Assembly (NCBI GenBank): GCA_024274705.1
Contig: JAJSAL010000198.1
Span: forward strand, 1-59,755
Direction of reading: 5' to 3'
From: Spirochaetota bacterium
GTDB lineage: Bacteria; Spirochaetota; Spirochaetia; SPDA01; JAJSAL01
Length of the DNA: 59,755 bases
Below the pieces are notes generated by a model, which was not told the origin of the DNA, did not search any database, and saw only the letters and a list, made by a program, of their open reading frames with translations. Position 1 is the stretch's first letter; every line of letters begins with the position of its first letter. Of the stretch, positions 9,304 to 17,446 are shown in pieces. Both the position numbers and the translations under genes were made by a program.

Positions 9304-10998
9304 TTATGGTTTCGGGAACTTGTTAAACCAGATCATCCGGGTGTAGGGGATGTCGACCGGGGTTATCCTCATGTGGTCCATTTCCTGAATAGCCTTAACT
9401 TCGGCAGTGTTCTTGGAGAAGGCATAATCGAGTCTTCCGGCTGCAGCATTTTTAACTACATTCGGGTCGCTGTCGAAAGTTGGATAACATACAATCTGGT
9501 CAATTTTTGCAACTCCGCCATGGTAGTCTTTAAAGGGCGTCATCACGAGGTAGTCATTCATCTCTACTTCATCAACCATAAAAGGGCCGGACCCGATAGG
9601 CAGCTGCCAGTATGAACTCTGCTGAAACTTCAGAGGATCTACATCGCCTAAGTACTTTTCAGGAAGTATGGCAAACTGTGAGAACGTGAGCAGTATATTG
9701 GGATCCAGGGTCTCGAGACTGAAAGTAATGGTATTGCCGCTGGTAGTAATACCGGAGATTTCACTGGCTGTACCATCTTTGAACGCCTTGGCCCCTTTGA
9801 GGGAACTGAAGGTCTTGATAAAGACCGGGTGAACCGTGGGGACTTTATAGGCCAGTTCGACGCTGAATTTAACGTCATCAACTGTGAGAGGTGAGCCGTC
9901 ATGCCATGTCAGTCCATCCTTTAAGGTTATGGTCAAGGTCATCCCGTCGGAACTCAACTTGTAATCTTTGGCCATCAGAGGACGGGTCGGGGTCAAAGAA
10001 CCGTCGCAGGTAAGCAGGCGGTCGAAGAGAACCTTGTTGGAAATCCAGATACCCGGGTTGAACCACGGATTTTGAAAAAACTCGATAGGCCCGCCGTTGG
10101 TTCGGAGCACATGGACGCCTTTTTCGTCTGCAGGTACGGTCCAGTTTATGATACCCCAGTCATAGTTGTACTGGGCATTGCCGTACATTTCGCCGTTACG
10201 GTTAACCCTTGTGCTCTCGAAGATAAACAGCTGCTGATAGTAGAGGGGGAGGGTGTAGAGCATTTCGGAATCATATCTTTCTATCGCGAAAAAAGCTTCC
10301 TTCTGTTTCGCTACATCCGATGTACTGTTGATGGCTTCAATCAAAGCATCCAGTTTCGGATCGCCGGGAGTGTGAGCGCTGAGACCCGTAGCATAGGCAT
10401 TGTAGTACTCCTGCAGTGCCAATGCCGCCCGGGCGCCATAGCCGAGATCCCATACGATGGTTGAAGGACCTTTCACCGGGTCTACCGGCAGGGCATTCAA
10501 TTGCGCGGCAACGTCACCTTCGAGTTTACGGAAGGTCATCTTGATACCTACATCGGAAAGATAGGCTTGTATGGCCGTCATAAGATCGACTGTCAATTGA
10601 TCTCCGTAGTAGAAAACCAAATCCAGCACATAATTAGAGTCCCAGTTAGCGGCCTTCAGAAGCTGCCTGGCTTTGTCCGGGTTATAACTGTATTTTTCCA
10701 GTCCCGGGGCTTTCCAGGAACCGTTGGGAATTTGGCTGTCGGCGACGATAGCCATTCCCTCGAGCAGGGTGTCCACAATAGTATCCATGTCGATCGCATA
10801 AGCGATAGCCTGGCGTACCCGCAGGTCCGATAGTGGGTTGCTGTTGGTAGGACCGACACCTTCCTCCACTACTTCAGCTGTAGCTGCGGCTGCGGGTTCG
10901 GCTGCGGGTTCGGCTTCTTTTTTCCCGCCGCTGAAAACAGGAAGTGATACTAACAGCATCATTCCAAGAACAAGCAATAACTTTGTGATTTTCTTCAT
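9304..10998 (-). CDS. Circularly permuted family 5 (Opp/Dpp) solute-binding protein
   Basis: A 564-residue exported binding protein (start MKKITKLLLVLG, AGGAGG upstream). The signal peptide ends LPVFSGG without a lipobox cysteine, then GGKKE and an Ala/Glu/Pro linker. The order of conserved segments is reversed. Residues about 54-294 carry what is normally the C-terminal half: LRVRQAIAYAID, YNPDKARQLLKAA, VGIKM, DALIEAINSTSD. Residues about 295-564 carry the normal N-terminal half: FDRLLTCDG, LSSDGMTLTITLKDGLTW, HDGSPLTVDDVKFS, IGSGPFMVDE, AAAGRLDYAF, ending RMIWFNKFPKP exactly where VRQAI would normally follow. Both halves look complete and in frame. Ligand unknown; operon context suggests a sugar-like compound. 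Confidence 0.9.
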   Translation of the reverse strand: MKKITKLLLVLGMMLLVSLPVFSGGKKEAEPAAEPAAAATAEVVEEGVGPTNSNPLSDLRVRQAIAYAIDMDTIVDTLLEGMAIVADSQIPNGSWKAPGLEKYSYNPDKARQLLKAANWDSNYVLDLVFYYGDQLTVDLMTAIQAYLSDVGIKMTFRKLEGDVAAQLNALPVDPVKGPSTIVWDLGYGARAALALQEYYNAYATGLSAHTPGDPKLDALIEAINSTSDVAKQKEAFFAIERYDSEMLYTLPLYYQQLFIFESTRVNRNGEMYGNAQYNYDWGIINWTVPADEKGVHVLRTNGGPIEFFQNPWFNPGIWISNKVLFDRLLTCDGSLTPTRPLMAKDYKLSSDGMTLTITLKDGLTWHDGSPLTVDDVKFSVELAYKVPTVHPVFIKTFSSLKGAKAFKDGTASEISGITTSGNTITFSLETLDPNILLTFSQFAILPEKYLGDVDPLKFQQSSYWQLPIGSGPFMVDEVEMNDYLVMTPFKDYHGGVAKIDQIVCYPTFDSDPNVVKNAAAGRLDYAFSKNTAEVKAIQEMDHMRITPVDIPYTRMIWFNKFPKP

Positions 10999-11066
10999 AA
11001 TCACACCTCCTATAATATTAAGCTGTTTGACAAACAGCATAGAACCCGTTTCAATTATTATTGTAA

Positions 11067-11082
11067 TAAGGTTATAACCAAT
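11067..11082 (-). promoter_or_regulatory. Shared operator motif at the opp promoter
   Basis: Minus strand reads ATTGGTTATAACCTTA, containing the perfect palindrome GGTTATAACC. It begins 2 bases after the -10 box, so a bound protein would block transcription. Same motif as at 13912, 23712 and 32372. Confidence 0.7.
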
Positions 11083-11084
11083 AC

Positions 11085-11113
11085 ATTTTAGTATACGATG
11101 CTCCTGTTGTCAA
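11085..11113 (-). promoter_or_regulatory. Sigma-70 promoter of the opp operon
   Basis: Minus strand: TTGACA, 17-base spacer, TAAAAT. It lies about 90 bases upstream of the binding-protein start and immediately before the operator motif. The rest of the gap to 11311 holds no convincing gene. Confidence 0.7.
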
Positions 11114-11311
11114 CTTAAAAGTGTATCAGGGTATTCAACCGGACAATTCATCATACGTATGATAGACAAGGCCGGGGTTGGTTTCAGACCCGCCTTTTTC
11201 TGCATCCTGCCGGTTACATGGTTTTTCATGGTTAACGACAAGCCACGGGCTCCTCTCCGGGGGGTAAGATTTTCGGCACGTTCGCCCGCAGCGCACGTGC
11301 CCATGGATGCT

Positions 11312-12442
11312 TCAATACCTGGTATCCAGAAAACACTTCCGTGCTGTTTTCAAAGCCCACTCATAACGTTGAAAATCGACTGCCGGTGGAAGAGAATGAT
11401 CCGAATGAAAAATATAACCTCCGTTTTTTGCAATAGTAACTTTAGACCTGATCTCATCCTCCAGTTCGTTTTCCGGGCCGGACATTTTAACCGCCGATAT
11501 ATTGCCATAAAATGCCAGTTTAGTTCCGTATTTCCTTCTTAAGTCATGTACATCAAGTCCGGCCGTTGCCTGCAGTGGATTCATTACCTTTACCCCCGCT
11601 TCTATCAGGTCCGGAAAGACGGCCTCCGCATTGCCGCAGCAGTGCATCCAGAAATCGATCTTATTTTCCGCTAAAAATTTACCTATTTTTTTTACAGACG
11701 GTTTGAAGATACTTCGCCATGACTCAGGGGAAAACAGCATCCCTTTGGTCTCCGCAAGGTCTTCCACCATAAAAAAACCATTCGGTTTCATTCCCAGGTT
11801 AATACAATACCGCAATACGTTGATTACGAGTTCGGTATGATATTCAGCCATTTCGGTTACCCAAACCGGTTCTAATGCGGTCTGCATAAGCAGTTCTTCA
11901 TATCCACAATGACGCCAGTTCGCTTCCCAGGGACCATATGTGGAAAAAAGCATATAGCGTCCTGAAGAATAGATTCTTTTGTATTTTTCCAGCGCCTCAG
12001 GCCAGGTCGGATACGGATCAAAATGCTCAAAATACGAGGCGCTGTCAATTCTAGCCGGCTCATCGGAATCGTTTGATAAATTCCACCTGTGCTTATGGGA
12101 TTCCCATTTCGCCCTGGTATCCGTTTTGTGGTTAAAGAAATGTACGGAGCTGGCTTTACCTATTTTTTTTGTGGCATTATAACCCCAGCGGTCCTGATAT
12201 GTATACCATGGCCCGTTTTTACTCAGGATTTTCTGTTCAAAACGGGGAGAGCAGTCCAGAGACATCGAATAGATGTCCCAGCCGAAATACTCAGCCGGGT
12301 CTATATTTTGCGGCAAACCCTGGCTGTGCCAGAGCTCAAGGGTATCCGGCCATAGGCTTTCATTGCAGGGCAGCCGGTCGGGCGGACGGAAATTAATTAC
12401 ATCTTTAATACGCCGGCGGGAGCTTAATTCGCTTTTTCCCAT
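11312..12442 (-). CDS. Uroporphyrinogen-decarboxylase-family methyltransferase-like protein (copy 1)
   Basis: A 376-residue member of the URO-D/MtaA-MtbA superfamily. The zinc-binding HxCG element is present (FWMHCCG, H267 and C269). The third zinc ligand cysteine near the C-terminus is not evident: the equivalent segment reads GGYIFHSDHSLPP, so this copy may use another ligand. Relatives transfer methyl groups to or from corrinoid proteins; true haem-pathway decarboxylases lack the HxCG element. Last gene of a three-gene unit after the NagB-like and small unknown genes. No corrinoid protein gene is nearby. The function is inferred from family only. Confidence 0.8.
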   Translation of the reverse strand: MGKSELSSRRRIKDVINFRPPDRLPCNESLWPDTLELWHSQGLPQNIDPAEYFGWDIYSMSLDCSPRFEQKILSKNGPWYTYQDRWGYNATKKIGKASSVHFFNHKTDTRAKWESHKHRWNLSNDSDEPARIDSASYFEHFDPYPTWPEALEKYKRIYSSGRYMLFSTYGPWEANWRHCGYEELLMQTALEPVWVTEMAEYHTELVINVLRYCINLGMKPNGFFMVEDLAETKGMLFSPESWRSIFKPSVKKIGKFLAENKIDFWMHCCGNAEAVFPDLIEAGVKVMNPLQATAGLDVHDLRRKYGTKLAFYGNISAVKMSGPENELEDEIRSKVTIAKNGGYIFHSDHSLPPAVDFQRYEWALKTARKCFLDTRY

Positions 12443-12502
12443 TCATTTAACTCCTGATTCTTAACAGATATTAAAAGGTAGATACAGGAATAAATCAAAT
12501 CA

Positions 12503-12895
12503 TTACCTGATAAACCAGCGGATACCAAAGCGCCGGTTGGCGTCAGTGAATTGCAGGGAATAAGGATTGCATATGCGCTCCACACATGCCCCGTCGGTTC
12601 GTAGTATCAGCCATCCGAACCTGTCAGGGAGGCTGACCGGCTGACGCAGTGTCATGAAACCTGCTGTCCACCTTTTTTCCAGAAGGCAGGTCTCACGAAA
12701 CTCCGAAACTTCCCGAATAATATCCGTATCCCCGGAAGAGGGGTCTATGTGTTCATTATGACGGAATTCGGTATGAATTCTCAAACCGGCAGCCCGGCCG
12801 ACAGCGTCACAGAGCGTTTTTTCATTACCTGATGTTATCTCGCGGTTGCAGCCCGGTTCCAGCACACTCTTCCATACAGGCACAGGAAACTTCAT
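12503..12895 (-). CDS. Uncharacterised 130-residue protein
   Basis: I do not recognise the family with certainty. The protein is soluble, has no signal peptide or membrane segment, and contains a dense conserved-looking stretch (EFRHNEHIDPSSGDTDIIRE) and AGFMTLRQPVSLPDRFG. The last 35 residues (WLILRTDG to GIRWFIR) look less family-like, and could reflect a truncation or recombination of the C-terminus. It lies between the NagB-like gene (28 bases) and the URO-D gene (60 bases) in the same direction and is probably co-transcribed from the 13926-13954 promoter. Confidence 0.55.
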   Translation of the reverse strand: MKFPVPVWKSVLEPGCNREITSGNEKTLCDAVGRAAGLRIHTEFRHNEHIDPSSGDTDIIREVSEFRETCLLEKRWTAGFMTLRQPVSLPDRFGWLILRTDGACVERICNPYSLQFTDANRRFGIRWFIR

Positions 12896-12922
12896 TTCAT
12901 CAATTAAGCTTCAGGTCGTTGT

Positions 12923-13855
12923 TTAATAACCCTTATCCCAGTCATCTTCAATATTCCTGGCAACTTCTTCTGAAATATAAAAATCCGTTTTTAACACCTG
13001 GTGGATCGATGTAGGCAGCTTGGGAGTAACAGGGCCGTGGGCTACCAGTCTTGTCATGAGCCTCTGCCAGGATGTCAGTGTACCATGAATCATCAGGTTG
13101 TTGATGTCCATCCGGTATTTGGAGGCGATGACTTCCGCCGGTCCTATCGTTGCCGCTTTCGGCGGAACCCTGGCTATATCACCACTCATGCCGAAACTTC
13201 CATGAAGGGAATTCTGAGCCAGGGTAAAAGGACTTAATGTAACTATCCTCGGGCCCATTTTTTTCCATTCTTCAAAAGTTCCTTCAAATTCGGGAGCATC
13301 CGGCTCTATGAATGCAAGATGCCCTGTCCAGCCGGGTCCGCTGTAACAGGCATCGGCTCCTCCCATATCCGCAATCATTTTTCCATAGTCTGAAATATTT
13401 TCAGTTGCCGGCCCGATACATTGCTCTTTCGGAGGCCGTAAGTCTTCATCGATTTGATAATATAAATTATGATTCATAGCGTATTTAAAGCCCCATTTCC
13501 ATGTTTCAGGAGCGACATTTCCATTCTCATCCGCATATTCATCCATAGCAAAAATGTGTACATGTTTACAGTTAACCCTGAATTTATTAATCAGATATGC
13601 AACCTGTCTGTAAGAGGGTACCGGGTTGGGTAAAATCAATACTATTTTGTTACCTTCGTCCGCCGCATGTTTTATGCGGTAAAAAATATCGGTAATAAAA
13701 ATAAACTGGATCTCATTTGCTTTCCTTACCATGATTTTAAAATCGGAATTCGGATGTTTTTCGATATCTTCTCTCTTTATTTTCCTCACCTTCTCCAGGA
13801 CTTCCATGTCCCTGAAGGGTACATATTGTGAAGGGTTGTATTTGAAGTCTTCCAT
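12923..13855 (-). CDS. Glucosamine-6-phosphate deaminase (NagB) family protein
   Basis: A 310-residue NagB-like isomerase/deaminase. Recognisable elements are FAMDEYADENG (active-site aspartate), GPGWTGHLAFIEP (the GxGxDGHIAFNEP loop with tryptophan replacing aspartate/glycine positions) and PPKAATIGPAEVIASK near the C-terminus. Extra N-terminal residues and the altered loop suggest a sugar phosphate other than glucosamine-6-phosphate. The ATG at 13855 is preferred to a TTG at 13894 because AGGAG lies 7 bases upstream. First gene of its unit, behind a consensus promoter with the shared operator, so it belongs to the same regulon as the opp operon. Confidence 0.82.
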   Translation of the reverse strand: MEDFKYNPSQYVPFRDMEVLEKVRKIKREDIEKHPNSDFKIMVRKANEIQFIFITDIFYRIKHAADEGNKIVLILPNPVPSYRQVAYLINKFRVNCKHVHIFAMDEYADENGNVAPETWKWGFKYAMNHNLYYQIDEDLRPPKEQCIGPATENISDYGKMIADMGGADACYSGPGWTGHLAFIEPDAPEFEGTFEEWKKMGPRIVTLSPFTLAQNSLHGSFGMSGDIARVPPKAATIGPAEVIASKYRMDINNLMIHGTLTSWQRLMTRLVAHGPVTPKLPTSIHQVLKTDFYISEEVARNIEDDWDKGY

Positions 13856-13911
13856 TTTCTTCTCCTGTTGTTTTCTCATTTCCCGGGTTTTCAATAAACT
13901 GTCTTTGTCCT

Positions 13912-13927
13912 ATTATTATAACCAATT
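13912..13927 (-). promoter_or_regulatory. Shared operator motif at the nagB-like promoter
   Basis: Minus strand ATTGGTTATAATAATA, overlapping the -10 hexamer by two bases. Matches the motif at 23712 in 15 of 16 positions. Confidence 0.7.
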
Positions 13928-13954
13928 GTAAGCAAACTGATTCAAACTGTCAAC
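13926..13954 (-). promoter_or_regulatory. Sigma-70 promoter of the nagB-like unit
   Basis: Minus strand: TTGACA, 17-base spacer, TACAAT, nearly full consensus, placed about 70 bases before the start codon. Confidence 0.72.
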
Positions 13955-13992
13955 AAGCCGGAAATAATATCTGATGATCGGGAAGCTGCTGC

Positions 13993-14468
13993 CTACCATG
14001 AAGTAATTCCTCCATCTATACACAAGACCTGTCCGGTCATAAATGATGAAAACATAATAATACCGCCCCCATGCTTCATTGCCTGCGCGGCGGCCCTTGC
14101 CAGGAGAAAAGAACCTGTTATATTTACCTGAATTGACTTGTTGAAATCCTCTCCTGTAACCTCTTCAACTCTTTTTCCCGCACTATAGCAGGTGGCGTTT
14201 ACCAGGATATCAAACCGGCCGTATCGATGGAGCATACGATTAACCGCGTTTTTTATGGAGGTTTCATTTCCAATATCAAAATCCAGCCCATCAACTGAAT
14301 CCGCCGGGAATTCGGAGACAAGGTCCTTTACCGCTTCACATGGACCCACGGAGTTGAAATCTCCGATCATTATGCTTGCGCCATGTTTCAGCAGAGCCCT
14401 GCAGGCGGGAAATGCAAGATATCCGGCTCCTCCCGCGACAAAGGCTGCCCGCCGGTGAGGTCAAACAT
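13993..14468 (-). pseudogene. Short-chain dehydrogenase gene with frameshift and internal deletion
   Basis: The ATG at 14468 follows GGAGGGC. The first codons (MFDLTG) and the coenzyme-binding segment AAFVAGGAGYLAF are in different frames, so one base is lost near 14450. The protein then runs normally through DILVNAT and NITGSFLLARAA to IIMFSSF, and jumps straight to MTGQVLCIDGGITSW. Comparison with the intact paralogue at 31042-31818 (FASMYG to FITGQVLSVDGGVTAW) shows an in-frame loss of about 85 residues, including the catalytic Ser and Tyr-x3-Lys. The remnant keeps a promoter and operator-like site. Confidence 0.85.
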
Positions 14469-14505
14469 TTTTATGCCCTCCTATCCATTGATATATGTAG
14501 GATTA

Positions 14506-14521
14506 ATTGGTATAGTTAGTC
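14506..14521. promoter_or_regulatory. Variant operator-like site between SDR pseudogene and gntR
   Basis: Plus strand ATTGGTATAGTTAGTC keeps the ATTGGT half of the shared motif but not the TTATAA centre. It sits just downstream of the minus-strand -10 box and upstream of the gntR promoter, where an autoregulatory site would be expected. Confidence 0.4.
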
Positions 14522-14524
14522 TAA

Positions 14525-14553
14525 GAATTAATACTTTTATTTGGTTTTGTCAA
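14525..14553 (-). promoter_or_regulatory. Promoter of the SDR pseudogene
   Basis: Minus strand: TTGACA, 17-base spacer, TAATTC (weak -10). Same geometry as the other regulon promoters. Confidence 0.45.
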
Positions 14554-14569
14554 TGATTAATAGTACTAA
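14541..14569 (+). promoter_or_regulatory. Candidate gntR promoter
   Basis: Plus strand: TTGGTT, 17-base spacer, TACTAA, 17 bases before the GntR start codon. It overlaps the divergent SDR promoter. Confidence 0.4.
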
Positions 14570-14585
14570 TTTAAGAGGATAAAAT

Positions 14586-15281
14586 ATGAAGTATGTTGCA
14601 AACAGGACCCAGATCACAATTACAAACCTCCTGAATTTTATCCGTACCAACAATTTTAAAAAAGGCGATAAGCTTCCCCCGGAGGTCGAACTTGCTGATG
14701 TTCTTCATACGAGCCGGACTGTGCTCAGGGAAGCAGTTTCGTATTTAAAGGGACTGGGTATTCTTTCCTCCAGGAGGGGAAGCGGTTGCCGGCTTTTAGA
14801 GATCGATCCGATTTCTGTATTCAATAAACTGCTTACAATTCTTTCACTTTCTTTCTCATCCGACATAAGCGAACTCCATATCCTCAGGCAGACGCTCGAA
14901 CTCGGGTCAATCGAAACATCGGTTAATAAAGCAACCCCACCACAGGTGGATCACATAAAAAAAATAGCTGAACAGATGGAAGAACTCGCAGAGAAAGATA
15001 ATGTAAAATTGAGGGAATACAGCAAACTGGAAATTAAATTCCACCAGGCTATCATGGCTCCTTCCGACAACCGGATGCTCGATGCCTTAAATACGGCAAT
15101 AGAGCTTTTTTTCGAGAATGAACAGTACGGAAACACCGAAAGTCTGTATTCCCGGAATGATCTTATTAAAATGACGGCGGAACACAGCCTGATAACGAAG
15201 GCTTTTATCTCAAAAAACCCGGAAGCAGCCTATGCCGCGCTGAAACAGCACGTTTCCTCTTTTGAAAAGAGATTGGACTGA
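14586..15281 (+). CDS. GntR-family transcription factor, FadR/FCD type (probable regulon regulator)
   Basis: A 231-residue regulator. The winged-helix DNA-binding domain (residues 8-75) has KGDKLPPEVELADVLHTSRTVLREAVSYLKGLGIL; the all-helical FCD ligand domain follows, with metal-ligand-type histidines in EIKFHQAI, AEHSL and LKQHVSSF. FCD proteins bind small carboxylates or sugar acids, usually with a divalent metal, and release DNA on binding. Its central position amid units carrying the 16-bp palindromic motif makes it the best candidate for that motif's repressor (inference). Start ATG with AGAGG upstream; divergent from the SDR pseudogene. Confidence 0.9.
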   Translation: MKYVANRTQITITNLLNFIRTNNFKKGDKLPPEVELADVLHTSRTVLREAVSYLKGLGILSSRRGSGCRLLEIDPISVFNKLLTILSLSFSSDISELHILRQTLELGSIETSVNKATPPQVDHIKKIAEQMEELAEKDNVKLREYSKLEIKFHQAIMAPSDNRMLDALNTAIELFFENEQYGNTESLYSRNDLIKMTAEHSLITKAFISKNPEAAYAALKQHVSSFEKRLD

Positions 15282-15317
15282 CAGATAAATTTTTTCAGGA
15301 AGCTTTTGCAGCAACGA

Positions 15318-16214
15318 TCAAACAAGATACTCCCGGTACTTTTTTATACAATTCTCTATTCGATTTTTGTCTTCTTTCCCGAGTGCGTTTTCCTGGGACG
15401 GAACCAGCGTTTTGGAAGAAGAAAATATTCCCAGACACTGCAAAGCGAACTTCTGACCGATCCAGACAGTATGCAGGTTCTTGCCGTAGATGCCGTCAAA
15501 TATCTCGATCATTATCCGCTGGTAATCCCCCGCCTGCTCAACATCTTCTCTATCAACAGCGCCGGCGATCATTTTAAATAATTTCGCACCCAGGGACGCC
15601 ATTCCCACAAGCGCCCCGTCACAACCCAGGGCCAGGGACTCATCGACAACCCATTCCTGCCCTTCAAAAAGAATAAAATCCCGCTGCCGCCTCAACATAA
15701 GCAATTCTTTCCTTGTTTTCAGGTTGTTAGAGGAATTTTTTACTCCCGTTATATTCGGATAGGCAAAAAGATCGGCAAACTGTTCTTTCGAAAAGGTAAC
15801 TCCATTAACTCCGGGAAGATAATACAGATAAACAGGTTTTGGGGAAAAATCCGCGATTTCCTTCATATAGGTAACAGGGTCTCCCGGTTTTGCCCAGCCT
15901 CCGGGCAGCTGAACCGCAAAAGAACCGCAATTGTATTTTGAACAGTTTTCAATATTCTCAAGAATTCCATTCAATCCCGATGAATGGACTCCGGCGATTA
16001 TTTCCGCTCTGTCGCCTATGATCTTGACGGCAGCTTCAAGGAGTTCCAGCTTCATAGTATTGCTCTGAACGGCCCACTCCCCCATTGTGCCTAGAAAGAA
16101 AAAACCGTCAATTCCTTTTTCAATATTGAATTCCAAAAGACGCTCCAGGGATGCAACATCGAGGGTTCCTTTATCCGTGAAGGGGGTGATTGAAGCTGAA
16201 TAAATTTTTTTCAT
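15318..16214 (-). CDS. DapA/NanA-family aldolase (copy 2)
   Basis: A 298-residue TIM-barrel aldolase of the family, with Schiff-base lysine K159 in ITGVKNSSNN, tyrosines 131-132 in VYLYYLPGV and the substrate loop GTMGEW. The N-terminal KIYSASITPFTDKG is typical. It is probably a 2-keto-acid sugar lyase rather than a biosynthetic enzyme, because it follows a BNR gene (37 bases) and faces the GntR regulator. Copies 1 and 3 share only the active-site motifs with it, so it is not a recent duplicate. Confidence 0.9.
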   Translation of the reverse strand: MKKIYSASITPFTDKGTLDVASLERLLEFNIEKGIDGFFFLGTMGEWAVQSNTMKLELLEAAVKIIGDRAEIIAGVHSSGLNGILENIENCSKYNCGSFAVQLPGGWAKPGDPVTYMKEIADFSPKPVYLYYLPGVNGVTFSKEQFADLFAYPNITGVKNSSNNLKTRKELLMLRRQRDFILFEGQEWVVDESLALGCDGALVGMASLGAKLFKMIAGAVDREDVEQAGDYQRIMIEIFDGIYGKNLHTVWIGQKFALQCLGIFSSSKTLVPSQENALGKEDKNRIENCIKKYREYLV

Positions 16215-16251
16215 CCGATTTTCTCCTGTTTAAACATGCTGCCTGTCCTCC

Positions 16252-17325
16252 TTATAAGATTTCCCTGAATTTTATCCAGCGAATACCGAAAATCCCGTCT
16301 TCCCTGCACCAATGAACCGATAAATAAACATTTTCTTTGATAGCAACCGCCGACGGCAGCCCGAAGGCGAAGTCATCGAAGGCTTCGATACCCCTCGTTT
16401 TTTCGGTATCCTTATCTCTGCTTGCCCGTGCATCCCATAGCAGAGTTTCGCCCTCAATATCCCATCCACACCGGCGGAATCGTGCAAAGTAAGCGACAAC
16501 ACCCTGGCTGCCGTAACGGCGGTTACTGAGGAGCAATAATCTATCTCCTTTTAAAAAAAGAGGGGTGAGAGTCTGCCCCTGAATTCCGGTAGATACGGGG
16601 AAAGTCCATGTTCGACCGAAATCCTCTGAAAGTGAAAAATGGTTTTCCAGGTCCTTATAGTCTCCCAGGGTTACCGTCCAGGCGGCGGCAAGAAGTCTGC
16701 CCTGTCCCAGGTTAATGATTTTCTGCTCAAAAAAACCTGTTTTTCCTTCCGGATCGTGAAAAACGGTGTGATATTCCGGCCAGGTCTTTCCGTTATCGGT
16801 GGACTTGTATACGACCACCCTCTCACCGAACCTCTTACTGTCGGGGAGAGTCGCCACTGGAGCCAGCCATATATTCCGGCCGGCGTCAACAATGGGATTG
16901 GAGATTTCATACCCCCGGGCAAGAGCCGCAGGTATGACAACTGCTTCCGACCAACTCCTACCCTTATCGAGGGACCGGCAGAAAACCGGCTCACTTTTTT
17001 CATTGCCGAAAGATCGTGTATCGCCCCTGCCGTCCAGATAATTCCTTCCGCCATATGCGAGGAGAGTACCGTCTGAAACCCTGCTCAATCGCAGACTATT
17101 AATCGTCACGGGGTTTTCTTTCCTGGGAAGGATGGTTCCTTCATGGGTCCATGTGGAACCCCAATCGAAAGACCTGGACCAGTCCGTTCCTCCCAACGCG
17201 TTAGGCCCCTCTCCTTTTGCAGTATAACCGCAGATTATCTCGCCGCCGCCGAGCACTACCAGTGTCGGAAATGCGGCATCATCCCTGCTTACGTGCCCGG
17301 TGTCTATGATTTCAATCTCTATCAT
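16252..17325 (-). CDS. BNR-repeat (sialidase-like) protein
   Basis: A 357-residue predicted six-bladed beta-propeller with four Asp boxes: SFDWGSTW, SLDKGRSW, STDNGKTW and SEDFGRTW. It ends EDGIFGIRWIKFREIL, the family's last strand. There is no signal peptide, so it would act on an intracellular substrate. The sialidase arginine triad and nucleophile tyrosine cannot be assigned confidently by eye, so neuraminidase activity is unproven; other glycosidases and hydrolases use the same fold. Start ATG 17325 with GGGGAAAG upstream. It leads a two-gene unit with aldolase copy 2, a pairing that recalls nanH-nanA. Confidence 0.82.
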   Translation of the reverse strand: MIEIEIIDTGHVSRDDAAFPTLVVLGGGEIICGYTAKGEGPNALGGTDWSRSFDWGSTWTHEGTILPRKENPVTINSLRLSRVSDGTLLAYGGRNYLDGRGDTRSFGNEKSEPVFCRSLDKGRSWSEAVVIPAALARGYEISNPIVDAGRNIWLAPVATLPDSKRFGERVVVYKSTDNGKTWPEYHTVFHDPEGKTGFFEQKIINLGQGRLLAAAWTVTLGDYKDLENHFSLSEDFGRTWTFPVSTGIQGQTLTPLFLKGDRLLLLSNRRYGSQGVVAYFARFRRCGWDIEGETLLWDARASRDKDTEKTRGIEAFDDFAFGLPSAVAIKENVYLSVHWCREDGIFGIRWIKFREIL

Positions 17326-17413
17326 TAGTCTTTCCCCTGATCATATGAGATCGGTTTTCAATTCAGGATTACCTCTATTCTTTCTGTACTTTCCAGGCTA
17401 TTATAAATGAGAA

Positions 17414-17429
17414 TAATATTATATCCAAT
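17414..17429. promoter_or_regulatory. Shared operator-like motif between divergent BNR genes
   Basis: Minus strand ATTGGATATAATATTA, 13 of 16 matches to the nagB-like operator. It lies in the divergent gap and could control both BNR genes. No consensus -35/-10 pair is obvious here; TATAAT and TAATAT strings overlap the site. Confidence 0.5.
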
Positions 17430-17446
17430 TGCAAGGCGTAATTATT

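Noticed and set aside
11110-11304. 64-codon minus-strand frame upstream of the opp operon
   Set aside because: No ribosome-binding site, low-complexity translation, and its start part overlaps the promoter -35 region.
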